From positions 3,534,001 to 3,598,000 of the forward strand of contig NZ_BNEL01000003.1 of assembly GCF_018327685.1 (NCBI RefSeq): a stretch of 64,000 bases of DNA. Reading direction: 5' to 3'. The stretch's first letter is position 1. Each line of letters begins with the position of its first letter. The notes below the pieces were generated by a model. That model did not search any database, had not been told where the DNA came from, and worked only from the letters and a program-made list of their open reading frames with translations. Shown here piece by piece: positions 45,942 through 55,033 of the stretch. Source of the DNA: Streptomyces sp. TS71-3. Lineage in GTDB: Bacteria > Actinomycetota > Actinomycetes > Streptomycetales > Streptomycetaceae. Made by a program: the position numbers and the translations under genes.

Positions 45942-46315
45942 TGGCCCTCTACATCGACGTGTCATGGCTCCTGGACGTCCAGGAGCGTGCCATGCCCGAG
46001 GATGTCTCCGTCGCCGACTACTCGGCCCTGGTGGCGGCGGTCGCCCGCCACAAGACCAAGATGCCGACGCTCGCCGCCTCCGACCCGGACTCGGCGTGGC
46101 GCGCGGCGGCGCTCCTGCACGCCATCGTGCGCCTGGATCCGCTGCCCCACCTCAACTCCCTCTACGCCGCGCTGGTCGCCGCGCAGTACATGGGCCAGTC
46201 GGGCGAGGGCATCGATCCGCCCTACGGAGCGCTCTCCAGCCTGGTGCGCAGGGTGCGCGACGGCGACGCGGACGTCTACTCGGCCGCCGAGCAGCTCCGC
46301 AAGTGGCGGATATAG
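45941..46315 (+). CDS. Fic/Doc-like toxin with degenerate active site
   Basis: A 124-residue helical protein. Its layout follows Doc: an opening (YIDVSWLLDVQERA), helical middle and the stretch HAIVRLDPLPHLNSLYAALVAAQYM where Doc/Fic proteins carry HPFxDGNKR. Here that motif is not conserved: no HxFxxGN and no Lys/Arg for phosphate. Streptomyces homologues are often named toxin components of a Fic-family system. It may have lost transferase activity or act by a different route. It is coupled to the RHH-like gene before it. Confidence 0.65.
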   Translation: MALYIDVSWLLDVQERAMPEDVSVADYSALVAAVARHKTKMPTLAASDPDSAWRAAALLHAIVRLDPLPHLNSLYAALVAAQYMGQSGEGIDPPYGALSSLVRRVRDGDADVYSAAEQLRKWRI

Positions 46316-46448
46316 CGGCGCCGGATACAGCGCGGCCCCCCGCGCCTCGCAGGTGTTGCGCGCGGGACAGCGGCCGGAGCGGGACGGTGCGTCGCACCGC
46401 CTGGCGCCCCACGGCCGGCTCACCGCCGCGCCCCGCGCCCGTGGCCCG

Positions 46449-47027
46449 TCACAGCAGCGGGAAGAGCCGGGTGACGGCGGCCACCGCCACCGCGTCCGCG
46501 GGCCGGGCTGCCGGGTTCCTGTCCCGCTCCCGGTAGGTGGCCAGCAGCTCCCGCACCCTGGCCGCGACGTCGGCCAGCTCGGCGGGGGAGAGGTGGACGA
46601 CGGCGGAGAATGAGTGGTCCTCCTGCCACTCGACCGGCAGCCGCTCGCGCCGGTCCAGCCAGCGCTGGTGGCTCTCGTCCTCCAGATCCCTGGCCAGCGT
46701 CGTGAACTCCCGTGCCGCCCTGCCGGGCCGGTCCGGCGCGTCCCACCGCAGCCGCCAGGGCCGGGACCTGCCGCCCCGGTGCGGCGCCTCCTCGACCAGG
46801 CCGTGCCGGGCGAGCTGGCGCAGATGGAACGAGCACAGGCCCGAGCTGTACCCGAGGCGCGCGGCCGCGGCGGTGGCCGTCACCGTACCGGTCTCGGCGA
46901 GCAGGTCGAGCAGCGCGACGCGCACCGGATTATCGGGCAGCGGCTGGGGAGCCCGGCCCGGGGCGCCCCGCCGGGGGCCGCCCGTCTCCGGCGACGGCGC
47001 GCTGTCCTGCTGGCTCTCCTCGGTCAC
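46449..47027 (-). CDS. ArsR-like winged-helix regulator
   Basis: A 192-residue regulator with a winged helix at about residues 30-90 (NPVRVALLDLLAETGTVTATAAAARLGYSSGLCSFHLRQL, then EEAPHRGGRSRPWRL). The C-terminal half is helical and acidic and may bind a ligand. The GTG at 47027 has no ribosome site, so it may be leaderless. A perfect 18-bp palindrome lies 19 bases upstream. It is divergent from peptide deformylase. Confidence 0.82.
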   Translation of the reverse strand: MTEESQQDSAPSPETGGPRRGAPGRAPQPLPDNPVRVALLDLLAETGTVTATAAAARLGYSSGLCSFHLRQLARHGLVEEAPHRGGRSRPWRLRWDAPDRPGRAAREFTTLARDLEDESHQRWLDRRERLPVEWQEDHSFSAVVHLSPAELADVAARVRELLATYRERDRNPAARPADAVAVAAVTRLFPLL

Positions 47028-47045
47028 ACGGAGGAGTCTGATACT

Positions 47046-47063
47046 TTGCAAAGCACTTTGCAA
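47046..47063. promoter_or_regulatory. Operator TTGCAAAGCACTTTGCAA
   Basis: A palindrome with 8-bp arms (TTGCAAAG and CTTTGCAA) and a two-base centre, just upstream of the winged-helix regulator gene at 46449-47027. An additional CTTTGCAA half-unit overlaps its left part. It is probably this regulator's own operator. Confidence 0.75.
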
Positions 47064-47160
47064 GCTACCGCTCGGTGAGGTGGAGGACCCGCTCGCCGCC
47101 CGTCGCGCCGGAGCGTGACAGGGCCGCGCCGGGAGGCGGTCGAAGGGGTGAGGAGAGGTC

Positions 47161-47841
47161 ATGGCGGTCGGGTTCGGCGGCAGGGGCACGGGGGATGGCG
47201 GGGGTCGGCGGGACCGCAGGGTGCGCGTGCAGGGAGAGTCGGTGGACGCGTACCCCCGCACGGTTCCCGAGGCCGCCAGGGGCGCGGTGCGCCGGGTCAC
47301 CGTGGTGGGGGAGGACGTCCTGCACCGGGCCTGCCGCGAGGTCGCGGACATCGGCTCCCCGGAGCTCGGCCGGCTGGTCGACGACATGTTCGCCACCCTG
47401 CACGTGTGCGAGGGGGCGGGGCTCGCGGCCAACCAGGTGGGCGTGGACCTCGCCCTCTTCGTCTGGGACTGCACCGACGAGTGGGGCGTCCGGCACGTGG
47501 GGCACCTCGCCAACCCGGTGCTCGACGACCTGCCGGCCGCGCGGCGGAGCCTCGCCGAGGAAGCCGAGGGGTGCCTGTCGGTGCCGGGCCCGTACCGGGT
47601 GGTGCCCCGGCCGGACCACGCCGTCGCCCGCGGCGTCGACAAGGACGGCAGGGAGCTGGTGATCGAGGGGCAGGGCTACTTCGCGCGCTGCCTCCAGCAC
47701 GAGGCGGACCACCTGCTCGGACGCCTCTACCTCGACCGGCTCGCCCGCCGGGAGCGTGCGTCGGCGCTGCGCGAGATGGCAGACCTCCGGGACGGGGTCT
47801 TCGCCCGGCGCGCCGCGCGGGCCGGCGAGCTCGGGAAGTGA
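47161..47841 (+). CDS. def: Peptide deformylase
   Basis: A 226-residue deformylase that removes formyl from the first Met of new proteins. All three motifs are intact: GAGLAANQ (about 85-92), EGCLS (136-140, Cys metal ligand) and HEADH (180-184). An N-terminal extension of about 40 residues, rich in Gly and Arg, comes before the domain; a downstream start is possible. Streptomyces carry several paralogues, and extra copies may confer resistance to deformylase inhibitors such as actinonin. It is divergent from the winged-helix regulator. Confidence 0.92.
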   Translation: MAVGFGGRGTGDGGGRRDRRVRVQGESVDAYPRTVPEAARGAVRRVTVVGEDVLHRACREVADIGSPELGRLVDDMFATLHVCEGAGLAANQVGVDLALFVWDCTDEWGVRHVGHLANPVLDDLPAARRSLAEEAEGCLSVPGPYRVVPRPDHAVARGVDKDGRELVIEGQGYFARCLQHEADHLLGRLYLDRLARRERASALREMADLRDGVFARRAARAGELGK

Positions 47842-47874
47842 GGCTGGTACGCCCGCAGGCGCCGGGTCCGCGCG

Positions 47875-48453
47875 TTACAGCCCCGGCGCCCCCCAGAGCG
47901 GGAACCAGCGGGTCAGGTCGGACTCGATGCGCAGATCGTTGGCGAGGGTCGCCCGGATCTGGAGCTCCAGGGTGTTGTCGCGCCGCTCGCCGGGCAGTGG
48001 CGCGAACGGGTAGAACGAGCCGCGCTTGTAGAGGTACACCAGCGCCAGGCCCCGCCCCTCGGAGTCACGGAAGCCCGCGAGAGAGCAGAGCAACTGCGGC
48101 CCGAAGCCCGAGTCGTACAGCGCGGAGTTGACCGCGTGCAGATCGCTGACCAGGGCCGGCAGGTCCTCGGGGGACCGGCGGGAGATCAGCCACGAGTATC
48201 CGTAGCCGTCCCGTTCGAAGGCGATCGGCGGGCCGCTGCGCTCGCTGTCCGCGTCCAGCAGCTCGCGCACGCCGTCGTGGACCTGCGTGAACTCGGAGCC
48301 CTCCACGCTGGAGAAGCACACCGAACCCACCCCGGTCGGGGTGAAGGAGGCGGCGGCCTCCAGGGTGACCGCCGCCGAGGGCAGTGCGAACAGCTGGTCC
48401 AGGTCGGGCGCAGCCGGACGGCTGCGCCCGAAGAGGGTGTCCAGAAAGCCCAT
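47875..48453 (-). CDS. PspA-associated protein PspAB
   Basis: A 192-residue cytoplasmic protein that begins MGFLDTLFGRSRP, typical of PspAB, a partner of the PspA envelope-stress protein in actinomycetes. The body is mixed alpha/beta without membrane segments. It starts right after the HtpX gene and is cotranscribed with it. The link of HtpX with PspAB suggests a membrane-protein quality-control role; the exact function of PspAB is not known. Confidence 0.82.
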   Translation of the reverse strand: MGFLDTLFGRSRPAAPDLDQLFALPSAAVTLEAAASFTPTGVGSVCFSSVEGSEFTQVHDGVRELLDADSERSGPPIAFERDGYGYSWLISRRSPEDLPALVSDLHAVNSALYDSGFGPQLLCSLAGFRDSEGRGLALVYLYKRGSFYPFAPLPGERRDNTLELQIRATLANDLRIESDLTRWFPLWGAPGL

Positions 48454-48459
48454 TCGCAC

Positions 48460-49374
48460 TCAGCTCCGGGTGTCGGGGGCAGGGCCGAGCTGGGCCGAGA
48501 TCCTGGCCAGCTGGTCGAGCCGCTGCTCCAGGCTCGGGTGCGTCGAGAAGAGCTGCTTGAAGCCGGGGATCGTGCCGAGGGCCGGCGTGAAGTAGAAGGC
48601 GTTGAACGCCTTCGCTGTGCGCAGGTCCTTGGTGGGGATCCGAGCGATGTCTCCGGTGACCTTGGTCAGGGCGGAGGCCAGCGCCGAGGGCCGTCCGGTG
48701 AGCATCGCACCGGCCCGGTCCGCGGCCAGCTCGCGGTACCGCGACAGGGCCCTGATCAGCATGAAACTGATCGCGTACACGGCGATCGACACGCCGACCA
48801 CCATCGCGAGCAGGGCGATGGTGTTCTGGTCGCGCCTGCCGCGGCCGAAGAGCTCCGAGTAGAAGGCGAACCGCACCACGAGCCCGGCGATCACGCCCAG
48901 GAACGAGGCCACGGTGATCACCGCCACGTCGCGGTGCGCCACGTGCGACAGCTCGTGGGCGAGTACGCCCTCCAGCTCCTCGGGCGTCAGGCGTCGCTGG
49001 AGGCCGGAGGTCACGCAGAGCACGGCGTGATTGGGGTTGCGTCCCGTCGCGAACGCGTTGGGCATGTCCGTGGTGGCGATGGCCACCTCGGGTTTGGGCA
49101 TGTCGGCGGCCGCGCACAGGCGGTCGACGATGCCGTGCAGGTGCGGTGCCTCCTCGCGGGAGACGACCCGGCCGTGCATGGCGTAGAGGGCGATCTTGTC
49201 GGAGAACCAGTACTGGGCCCAGAGCACCACGGCCGCGATCACGACCACGAGGATCACGGACTTGAGCAGGACGACGAGCGCGGCCACGAACGCCACGTAC
49301 AGCAGGCCGAGCAGGAAGAGTGTCACCAGCATTCGGGCGGTCAACCGCCTGTCGGGCTGGAAACGGCTGTGCAT
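48460..49374 (-). CDS. htpX: Zinc metalloprotease HtpX
   Basis: A 304-residue membrane protease. Two segments open the protein (MLVTLFLLGLLYVAFVAALVVLL and VVVIAAVVLWAQYWF). The zinc motif HELSH is at about 140-144 and the third ligand Glu is in RYRELAADRAGA. The ATG at 49374 (MHSRF) is chosen because GGAG lies eight bases upstream and homologues start there. It degrades damaged membrane proteins, and is followed by PspAB. Confidence 0.93.
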   Translation of the reverse strand: MHSRFQPDRRLTARMLVTLFLLGLLYVAFVAALVVLLKSVILVVVIAAVVLWAQYWFSDKIALYAMHGRVVSREEAPHLHGIVDRLCAAADMPKPEVAIATTDMPNAFATGRNPNHAVLCVTSGLQRRLTPEELEGVLAHELSHVAHRDVAVITVASFLGVIAGLVVRFAFYSELFGRGRRDQNTIALLAMVVGVSIAVYAISFMLIRALSRYRELAADRAGAMLTGRPSALASALTKVTGDIARIPTKDLRTAKAFNAFYFTPALGTIPGFKQLFSTHPSLEQRLDQLARISAQLGPAPDTRS

Positions 49375-49593
49375 TCCCATCACTCCAGTTGAAGAGCAGG
49401 TCCAGGCCCGACTGCATTGCAGACGGTGCGCCGCAGCCCGGTCGCGTTATCTCCATAGTCCGCCATAGCGGGTCAATACCAGGTTAAGTCCTGCACAGCG
49501 GTAGCAAAGGATGTCGAGTGGCCCCGATGTGCCCGTGGCCGGACACCGCTGTGGGGCGGTGTCCGGCCACGGTGGGTGACGGAGAAGGCGGGG

Positions 49594-50454
49594 TCAGGGA
49601 CGCGTGGCGGGGGCCGCCCCCGTCCCCAGCCAGGTGAGGCCGTCGAGCAGGAAGGTGTTCTGGGTCTCGCTGTCGAACGTCGACGACAGCGGGGTGTTCG
49701 TGTCGTAGTCCATGGCGTCGTGGCCGAAGTTCGCGTACAGCATCTTGTACTTCGTGTTCGTCCACAGGATCGGGTAGTAGCCGTCGTACCAGGACTGGTT
49801 CGGGTCGGTGCCCAGCGGGAAGCTGACCGGGTCCACGGAGGCCAGGATGTCGATGTCCGGGTTCTCGCGGAGGTCGTTGCTCCAGCTGTACCACTCGCTG
49901 ACCGACGAGGTGAACGTGGCGGGCAGGTGGGCCGTGGCCGGGTGGCCGGGGTCCTCGGTACGCAGGGTGGCCGTGGTGGGGCCCCAGGTGTTGGAGACGA
50001 AGTTGCCGCTGCCGAGGAACTGGTCGTAGTACCAGGGCCAGCTTCCCGCGTCGGTGGTGAAGGCGGACACGTGGAAGCCCATCCAGGCGCCGCCGCCCGA
50101 CATGTAGGACTCGAAGCCGGAGCGCTCGGCCTGCGTCTGCGGGGCGTCGTCGAGGAAGAGCACCACCTGGTACTGCGCGAGGGCGGAGCTGTCGGCGAGC
50201 ATGTCCCAGTTGTTCGTGGCGGTGTACGTGAAGCCGTGGTCGGCGCCCGCCTTCGGGAACCACTCGTTCGCTTCCTTGACGAAGGCGATGTGGGCGGCGT
50301 CGTAGGTGCCGTTGTAGAAGGCCAGCACCTTGAACGGGGCGGCGCCGGCCCCGCTCTGCGCGGAGGCCGGCACGACGGCGAGGCCGAGCAGCACCGCGAG
50401 CAGCACGAGGAGCCTGAGGCCGAGTCGGCGCACGCCGGGGTTGGTCTTGCTCAT
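49594..50454 (-). CDS. Secreted ThuA-domain protein
   Basis: A 286-residue secreted protein. The signal peptide (LGLRLLVLLAVLLGLAVVPASAQ) is followed by a single ThuA domain, a glutamine-amidotransferase-like fold seen in trehalose and sugar utilisation and often joined to other modules in secreted actinobacterial proteins. GAWMGFHVSAF and the GHDAMDYDTN stretch are visible. No catalytic role is established for the family. The ATG at 50454 has GGAAGGA upstream. It is a single-gene unit. Confidence 0.87.
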   Translation of the reverse strand: MSKTNPGVRRLGLRLLVLLAVLLGLAVVPASAQSGAGAAPFKVLAFYNGTYDAAHIAFVKEANEWFPKAGADHGFTYTATNNWDMLADSSALAQYQVVLFLDDAPQTQAERSGFESYMSGGGAWMGFHVSAFTTDAGSWPWYYDQFLGSGNFVSNTWGPTTATLRTEDPGHPATAHLPATFTSSVSEWYSWSNDLRENPDIDILASVDPVSFPLGTDPNQSWYDGYYPILWTNTKYKMLYANFGHDAMDYDTNTPLSSTFDSETQNTFLLDGLTWLGTGAAPATRP

Positions 50455-50578
50455 GGGGGTCCTTCCCCGTGACAAGCCGGCGAGGGCTCGTCCGTGGATG
50501 TGGGGGGTGGGGGAGGTACGGGCGGTGCGATGGGGTGGGGGGAGGCGGGCCGGGAGTGGCCCTCCACGATTCAAGAAG

Positions 50579-50591
50579 TGAACAATGTTCA
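50579..50591. promoter_or_regulatory. Palindrome TGAACAATGTTCA upstream of the ThuA gene
   Basis: Arms TGAAC and GTTCA around AAT, about 125 bases upstream of the ThuA start. Position and shape suit an operator, but no binder is identified. Confidence 0.35.
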
Positions 50592-50733
50592 TGTCAAGAC
50601 TCTGGTACGGACCAGAGTGCCCGGATGGGTGCGGCCGCCCACGCTCCGGGTGTCCGGGTGGCGGGTGGCCCGAAGCGGCGCGGAGCGCCCGCCGAGTGCC
50701 GTCCGGGAGCGTCGGCCGAGGTGGCGGCGGTTC

Positions 50734-51258
50734 TCAGTCCGTGCCGGTGGGGCAGCCGGCCATGAGCAGGGGCATGGCGCGGTGCATCCGCATGGCGTCC
50801 ACGGACTCCGCCAGCAGTTCGTACTCCGTCGTGTCGTCCCGCGTCGCGAATCGCATCAGGTGTCCGGCGGCGAGTTCCTCCGCGACGGTTTCCTGGTGCA
50901 CCGGATCGAAGCACCAGGCGCGTAACTCGCTCGGGACATCCGGTACGGTGTCCGCCACCGGAGCGAGAGCCGCCACCGGGAAGAAGGGGTCGTCCGGGTT
51001 CGGATCGAGCCGATCGGCTATCCAGGCCGCACGGTCCCGCAGCCACCACAGTGCCAGCGGCAGCGTGGGGGCGCGGTAGGTGCCGAGCGGGACGCCGACG
51101 CGCCGGCCGCCGCAGACCCCGTATGCGGTGACCTGGCACAGGATCTCGTCGTGCACGGCAACCCCCGTTATATCGCCAGCCAAAGATGTGCGGAGCGTTA
51201 CATCCGCACAACAAGGTGTGATCAGACGACGAATATCGATTTCCGGAGGCTTTGTCAC
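50734..51258 (-). CDS. Hypothetical protein
   Basis: A 174-residue protein I do not recognise. It has no signal peptide or membrane segment. Cys pairs near residues 16-17 and 41-49, and a Trp-rich stretch (PLALWWLRDRAAWIADRL) are the main features. It starts at GTG. Its neighbours are the ThuA gene and a broken transporter. Confidence 0.6.
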   Translation of the reverse strand: MTKPPEIDIRRLITPCCADVTLRTSLAGDITGVAVHDEILCQVTAYGVCGGRRVGVPLGTYRAPTLPLALWWLRDRAAWIADRLDPNPDDPFFPVAALAPVADTVPDVPSELRAWCFDPVHQETVAEELAAGHLMRFATRDDTTEYELLAESVDAMRMHRAMPLLMAGCPTGTD

Positions 51259-51435
51259 CAGGAACTTCCGGCCAACCGGACCATGCCGCGGTGGCGGTAG
51301 GGCCGACTGGCCGGAAGGTGCCTCTTGCCAGTTCCCGGCTCGTGGTAAGCGCCGAGCGTGTCGCGGTATGGAAAACCGATCATTGTCCGGGGAAGTCGAG
51401 AAGCGGGCCGAAAACAGCTCCCATACCGGTTCCGG

Positions 51436-52738
51436 TCAGGATTCGGCGGCGGTCCGGTCGCCCCCGGCCGGTGCGTCCTTCGACGGTTCCCCGCGTCGAC
51501 CGGCCGGGGCGGCGGACCCGCCTGGACGTCCGTCCGGCTCCGGCAGCGGGGCTCCCTTCCGGGTGCCCGCCGAGGCCGTCCCGAGGAGTTCCGACGGCTC
51601 GCCCCGCAGCCCCGGCGCGAGTGCCAGGGTCACGGCGGTCGACGCCACCGCCATCCCCGTCATCGCCGTGCCGGGCGACGTCCACTGGGCTACGGCACCG
51701 GCCACTGCCGCGCTCACGCCCTGCATGGCGAGCAGGCCGGACGGCCTGCCCGCTCATGTCGTCCGGCGTCAGCGCCAGCAGGCGGTCCTGCAACAGCAGG
51801 CTCGCCCCGAACCCGATCGACGCCAGCGCCGCCGCCCCGGTCGCGACCGGCAGCGGAAGCGGCAGGGCGAAGAGCAGGTAGGGCGCCGCCAGCAGCAGCC
51901 GCAGCGGCGCTCCCAGCCGGGTGCGCAGCCGCGCCGGAACGAACCGCCCCGCGACCGTGTCCCCGACGAGCATGCCGAACGCGGCGGAGGCGAAAAGCAG
52001 TCCCGCATGATGCGGCGCATAGGACACGAAGAGGGATTCACAGCCCACGATCAGTCCGTTGGGCACCCAGAGCGTGAGATACACGTATCTGAGCGGTACC
52101 GAGGACCACAGCCGCCTGTTCGTCCGCCAGGTCTCGCCGGGGGAGGGGCGGCCCGCGGCGCGCGCCGGGCGCCCGGTCAGGCCGGACCGGGTCAGGACCG
52201 ACGACATGAGGTAGAGCAGCGCCGCGACCAGCAGCGTCTTGCGCGGCGAGAGCGCCGCGGTCAGCACGCCGCCGAGGCCGAAGCCGGCGATCTGCATGAC
52301 ACCCACCGAGATGTTGAGCACTGAACGGCCCAGCAGGTACCCCTCACTCGGCAGCACTTCGTTGAGCAGCCCGTAGCGCACCCCGCCCCCGACCGACGCG
52401 ACCAGACCGAGGCCCAGCACCAGGCAGAACAGCCCCCACACCGGCAGGCCCGGCAGCGCCAGGGCCGCGGTGCCCGCGGCGAAGACGAGCGCCATGACCG
52501 AGAGCGCGCCGCGCGGCGGCAGCCGGTCGGCCGCGGAGAGCAGCATCAGCGCCCCCGCCACCTGTGCGAACGACGAGCCGAACATGCTCAGTGCGGACAG
52601 CAGCGGCGACCCCGTCGCCCCGTAGACCAGGGTGCCGAGCGCCAGCCCGCTCACCGTCTGCGCGGCGACCTGCGCCGACGCGGACGAGAAGAGCACGCGG
52701 AACTCGGGCACTGCGAAGACATCCCCGTAGGTGCGCAT
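51436..52738 (-). pseudogene. MFS transporter, frameshifted near the C-terminus
   Basis: The frame from ATG 52738 (MRTYGDVFAVPEFRVLF) encodes about ten membrane segments of an MFS exporter and stays normal up to LLALTPDDMSGQA, near 51750. After that the frame loses MFS character. The last segment (GLLAMQGVSAAVAGAVAQW and following) continues in another frame to the stop at 51436. The junction at about 51740-51750 also lacks the few residues expected between the parts, so a short deletion of 14 bases or so (3n+2) is likely. The product would lose its last two helices. It is divergent from the regulator at 52800. Confidence 0.75.
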
Positions 52739-52778
52739 GGCCGCAAGGCTCCCGGAGCGGCTCCCGCGGCCGTTAATG

Positions 52779-52796
52779 TTTCGCGGGGAGGCGAAA
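52779..52796. promoter_or_regulatory. Operator TTTCGC-N6-GCGAAA in the divergent gap
   Basis: A perfect inverted repeat (52779-52784 and 52791-52796) between the MFS transporter and the ArsR-type regulator. The regulator's ribosome site, GGGGAGG (52785-52791), lies inside it, so bound protein would block both genes. Confidence 0.65.
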
Positions 52797-52799
52797 GCA

Positions 52800-53780
52800 T
52801 TGGGGTTGTGGCACGTCAACGCCGACACGCTCGCGGGCAGCAGGTTCCTGGTCTCCGCGCTTGCCGAGACCACCGCCTGCCTCCTCTCCCTGCACACCCG
52901 GCAGGCCGGGCACCCCGGCGAGCGTGCCTGGCTCGACACCCATCAGGGCGCCTACCGCGCTCATCTCGCCGCCGACCCCGTCACCGCCGCACTCACCCGG
53001 GCGGCAGTGCGGGGGCACTGGATCGCCGACTTCATCACGCCCACCCCCACCGGGGTCCACGAGCCCTCGTTCGACGCGGAGATAAGCCAGGTCAGGGCCA
53101 TGTCCGCGGACGCCGCCCGGCAGGACCTGCGGGTCGCGCTCCGCGGCCCGCTGCCCGCCGTCCTCGACCGCGCCGACCTGCCCGAACGCGCCGCCGACCT
53201 GCTCACATGGGTGTGGCGGAACACCGTCCTGCCGGACTGGGAGCGGCGCCGGCGGATCATCGAGGCGGACATCGTCGGGCGTTCCGGCCAGCTCGGCCAG
53301 GGCGGCTGGGCGGCCGTGCTGGACAGCATGCGCCCCGGCATGCGCTGGCTCGGTGGCAGCCGGCTCCAGGTCAACCCCCGGGACTACCCGCCCCTGGAGG
53401 TGTCCGGAACCCGGCTCTTCTTCGTCCCGGTCACCCACGGCCAGGCCTGGGTCTGCTGGGCCACGGATCCGCCGCCCGACCGGTACGCGGTGGTCCACCC
53501 CTGTTCCGGCGTCCTCGCCGACGTGGACCGGACCGCCGTGCCGAAGGCGCTGCAACGGCTGATCGGACCGGGCCGGGCAGGCGTGCTCGTCCTGCTGGAC
53601 GCACCGAAGAGCACCACCCACCTGGTGGCCCTGACCGGTCAGGGGCTCGGCTCGGTCGGCCGCCACCTGAGGATCCTGCTGGACGCCGGCCTCGTGGGGC
53701 GGCGCCGCAGCGGGCGCTCCGTGCTCTACCACCGCACCGCCGCGGGCGAGGCCCTGGTCAAGGCGCCGGGGACCGGCTGA
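52800..53780 (+). CDS. ArsR-type regulator with long N-terminal domain
   Basis: A 326-residue protein. About 250 N-terminal residues form a domain common in actinomycete regulators (DUF5937-like: LGLWHVNADTLAGSRF). The last 75 form an ArsR-type winged helix (TTHLVALTGQGLGSVGRHLRILLDAGLVGRRRSGRSVLYHRT). The TTG at 52800 is chosen because GGGGAGG lies eight bases upstream; an ATG at 52776 in the same frame lacks a site. It is divergent from the broken MFS transporter, the kind of exporter this family usually controls. Confidence 0.82.
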   Translation: MGLWHVNADTLAGSRFLVSALAETTACLLSLHTRQAGHPGERAWLDTHQGAYRAHLAADPVTAALTRAAVRGHWIADFITPTPTGVHEPSFDAEISQVRAMSADAARQDLRVALRGPLPAVLDRADLPERAADLLTWVWRNTVLPDWERRRRIIEADIVGRSGQLGQGGWAAVLDSMRPGMRWLGGSRLQVNPRDYPPLEVSGTRLFFVPVTHGQAWVCWATDPPPDRYAVVHPCSGVLADVDRTAVPKALQRLIGPGRAGVLVLLDAPKSTTHLVALTGQGLGSVGRHLRILLDAGLVGRRRSGRSVLYHRTAAGEALVKAPGTG

Positions 53781-53873
53781 CCGCACCGCCGCGCGCGGCC
53801 GGCAGGTGTGGCCGGCCGCAGGCTGGATACGCGGGGCGGGGAGAAAGCAGCCGTACGAAGGGGCCTTCCTGCA

Positions 53874-54413
53874 ATGTCAGCCGACAGCGTGAACGGCGAC
53901 GACCTCTACGACCCGACCGGCGACGACGTCTACCAGCCGGACGAGCCCGACGAGCCCCTCTACGAGGGCATCGAGGAACCCGAGGACACCCTGATCGACC
54001 GGGGCGCCGACCCCTACGACGAGGGAGCCTCCCCGCCCGAGCGGCCACTGGCCGTGGAGCACCAGGGGACGACGGCCAGCGAGCAGAACCAGGGGGAGAG
54101 CCTGGACCAGCGCCTCGCCGAGGAGGAACCGGACCCGGCCCTTCAGGACGCCCTTCCCGACGACGGCATCGGCGACAAGCCCGGCGGCAACGGCGAGCCC
54201 CGCGACGACGAGGTCGGCGACGACCGGGCCGGACGCCTGGTCGCCCCCGACGAAGGCGCACACGAGGACGACGAGAAGGACCTGCTCGCCGAGGACGTCG
54301 GCATCAGCGGCGCCGCGGCGTCGGCGGAGGAGGCCGCCGTCCACGTCGTCCCCGAGGCACCCGAAAGCACCGAAGAGCTCCGCGAGTCCCGCGAACCGCC
54401 CCCGGCGAGGTGA
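53874..54413 (+). CDS. DUF5709 family acidic protein
   Basis: A 179-residue, highly acidic protein made largely of Asp, Glu, Pro and Gly. The conserved block [13 protein letters not shown], the [31 protein letters not shown] segment and the [13 protein letters not shown] ending match DUF5709 of actinomycetes. It is probably disordered in part. Function is unknown. It stands just before the molybdenum oxidoreductase genes, six bases from the first, so it may be cotranscribed. Confidence 0.85.
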   Translation: MSADSVNGDDLYDPTGDDVYQPDEPDEPLYEGIEEPEDTLIDRGADPYDEGASPPERPLAVEHQGTTASEQNQGESLDQRLAEEEPDPALQDALPDDGIGDKPGGNGEPRDDEVGDDRAGRLVAPDEGAHEDDEKDLLAEDVGISGAAASAEEAAVHVVPEAPESTEELRESREPPPAR

Positions 54414-54418
54414 GTACC

Positions 54419-55033
54419 GTGACGCTGCATCCAGGCACCCACGCCCCGGCCGCCCCCCACGAGCCGGGCGCCCCGCACACCGGATCCGCCGGCGAGACGC
54501 GGGAGCCGACCCACTCCCGCATCACCCTGCGGGTGAACGGCACCCCGCGCACCCTCGTCGTCGACAACCGCTCGGCACTGCTGGACGTGCTGCGCGAGCG
54601 GCTCGGCCTGACCGGCCCCAAGAAGGGCTGCGACCACGGGCAGTGCGGCTCCTGCACGGTGCTCGTCGAGGGCCGCCGCGCCAACGCCTGCCTGCTGCTC
54701 GCCGCCGCCCAGGACGGGTACGACATCACCACCGTCGAAGGGCTCGCGGAGCAGGACGGCACGGACGAGGGCCTGCACCCGCTGCAACGCGCCTTCCTCG
54801 ACCGGGACGGCTTCCAGTGCGGGTACTGCACCCCGGGACAGATCTGCTCCGCGATCGGGGTGATCGCCGAGGCCGAGGCCGGCCACCCCTCCGACGTCAC
54901 CGCCCCCGACCACCCGGCCGGCGCCCCCGTCGCGCTCGACCCGGCCGAGATCCGCGCCCGGATGAGCGGAAACATCTGCCGCTGCGGCGCCTACCCCCAC
55001 ATAGTCGAGGCCGTCGAGGACGTGATCGCATGA
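54419..55033 (+). CDS. Aldehyde/xanthine-type oxidoreductase, 2Fe-2S subunit
   Basis: A 204-residue iron-sulfur subunit (PaoA/YagT type). Eight Cys form two 2Fe-2S centres: CDHGQCGSC and Cys 91 for the plant-type cluster (about 71, 76, 79, 91), and CGYC with CRC for the second (about 134, 137, 187, 189). A Pro/Ala/His-rich stretch of about 35 residues comes first. The GTG at 54419 is chosen for its GAGG spacing. It passes electrons between the molybdenum and FAD subunits encoded after it, with which it overlaps. Confidence 0.92.
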   Translation: MTLHPGTHAPAAPHEPGAPHTGSAGETREPTHSRITLRVNGTPRTLVVDNRSALLDVLRERLGLTGPKKGCDHGQCGSCTVLVEGRRANACLLLAAAQDGYDITTVEGLAEQDGTDEGLHPLQRAFLDRDGFQCGYCTPGQICSAIGVIAEAEAGHPSDVTAPDHPAGAPVALDPAEIRARMSGNICRCGAYPHIVEAVEDVIA

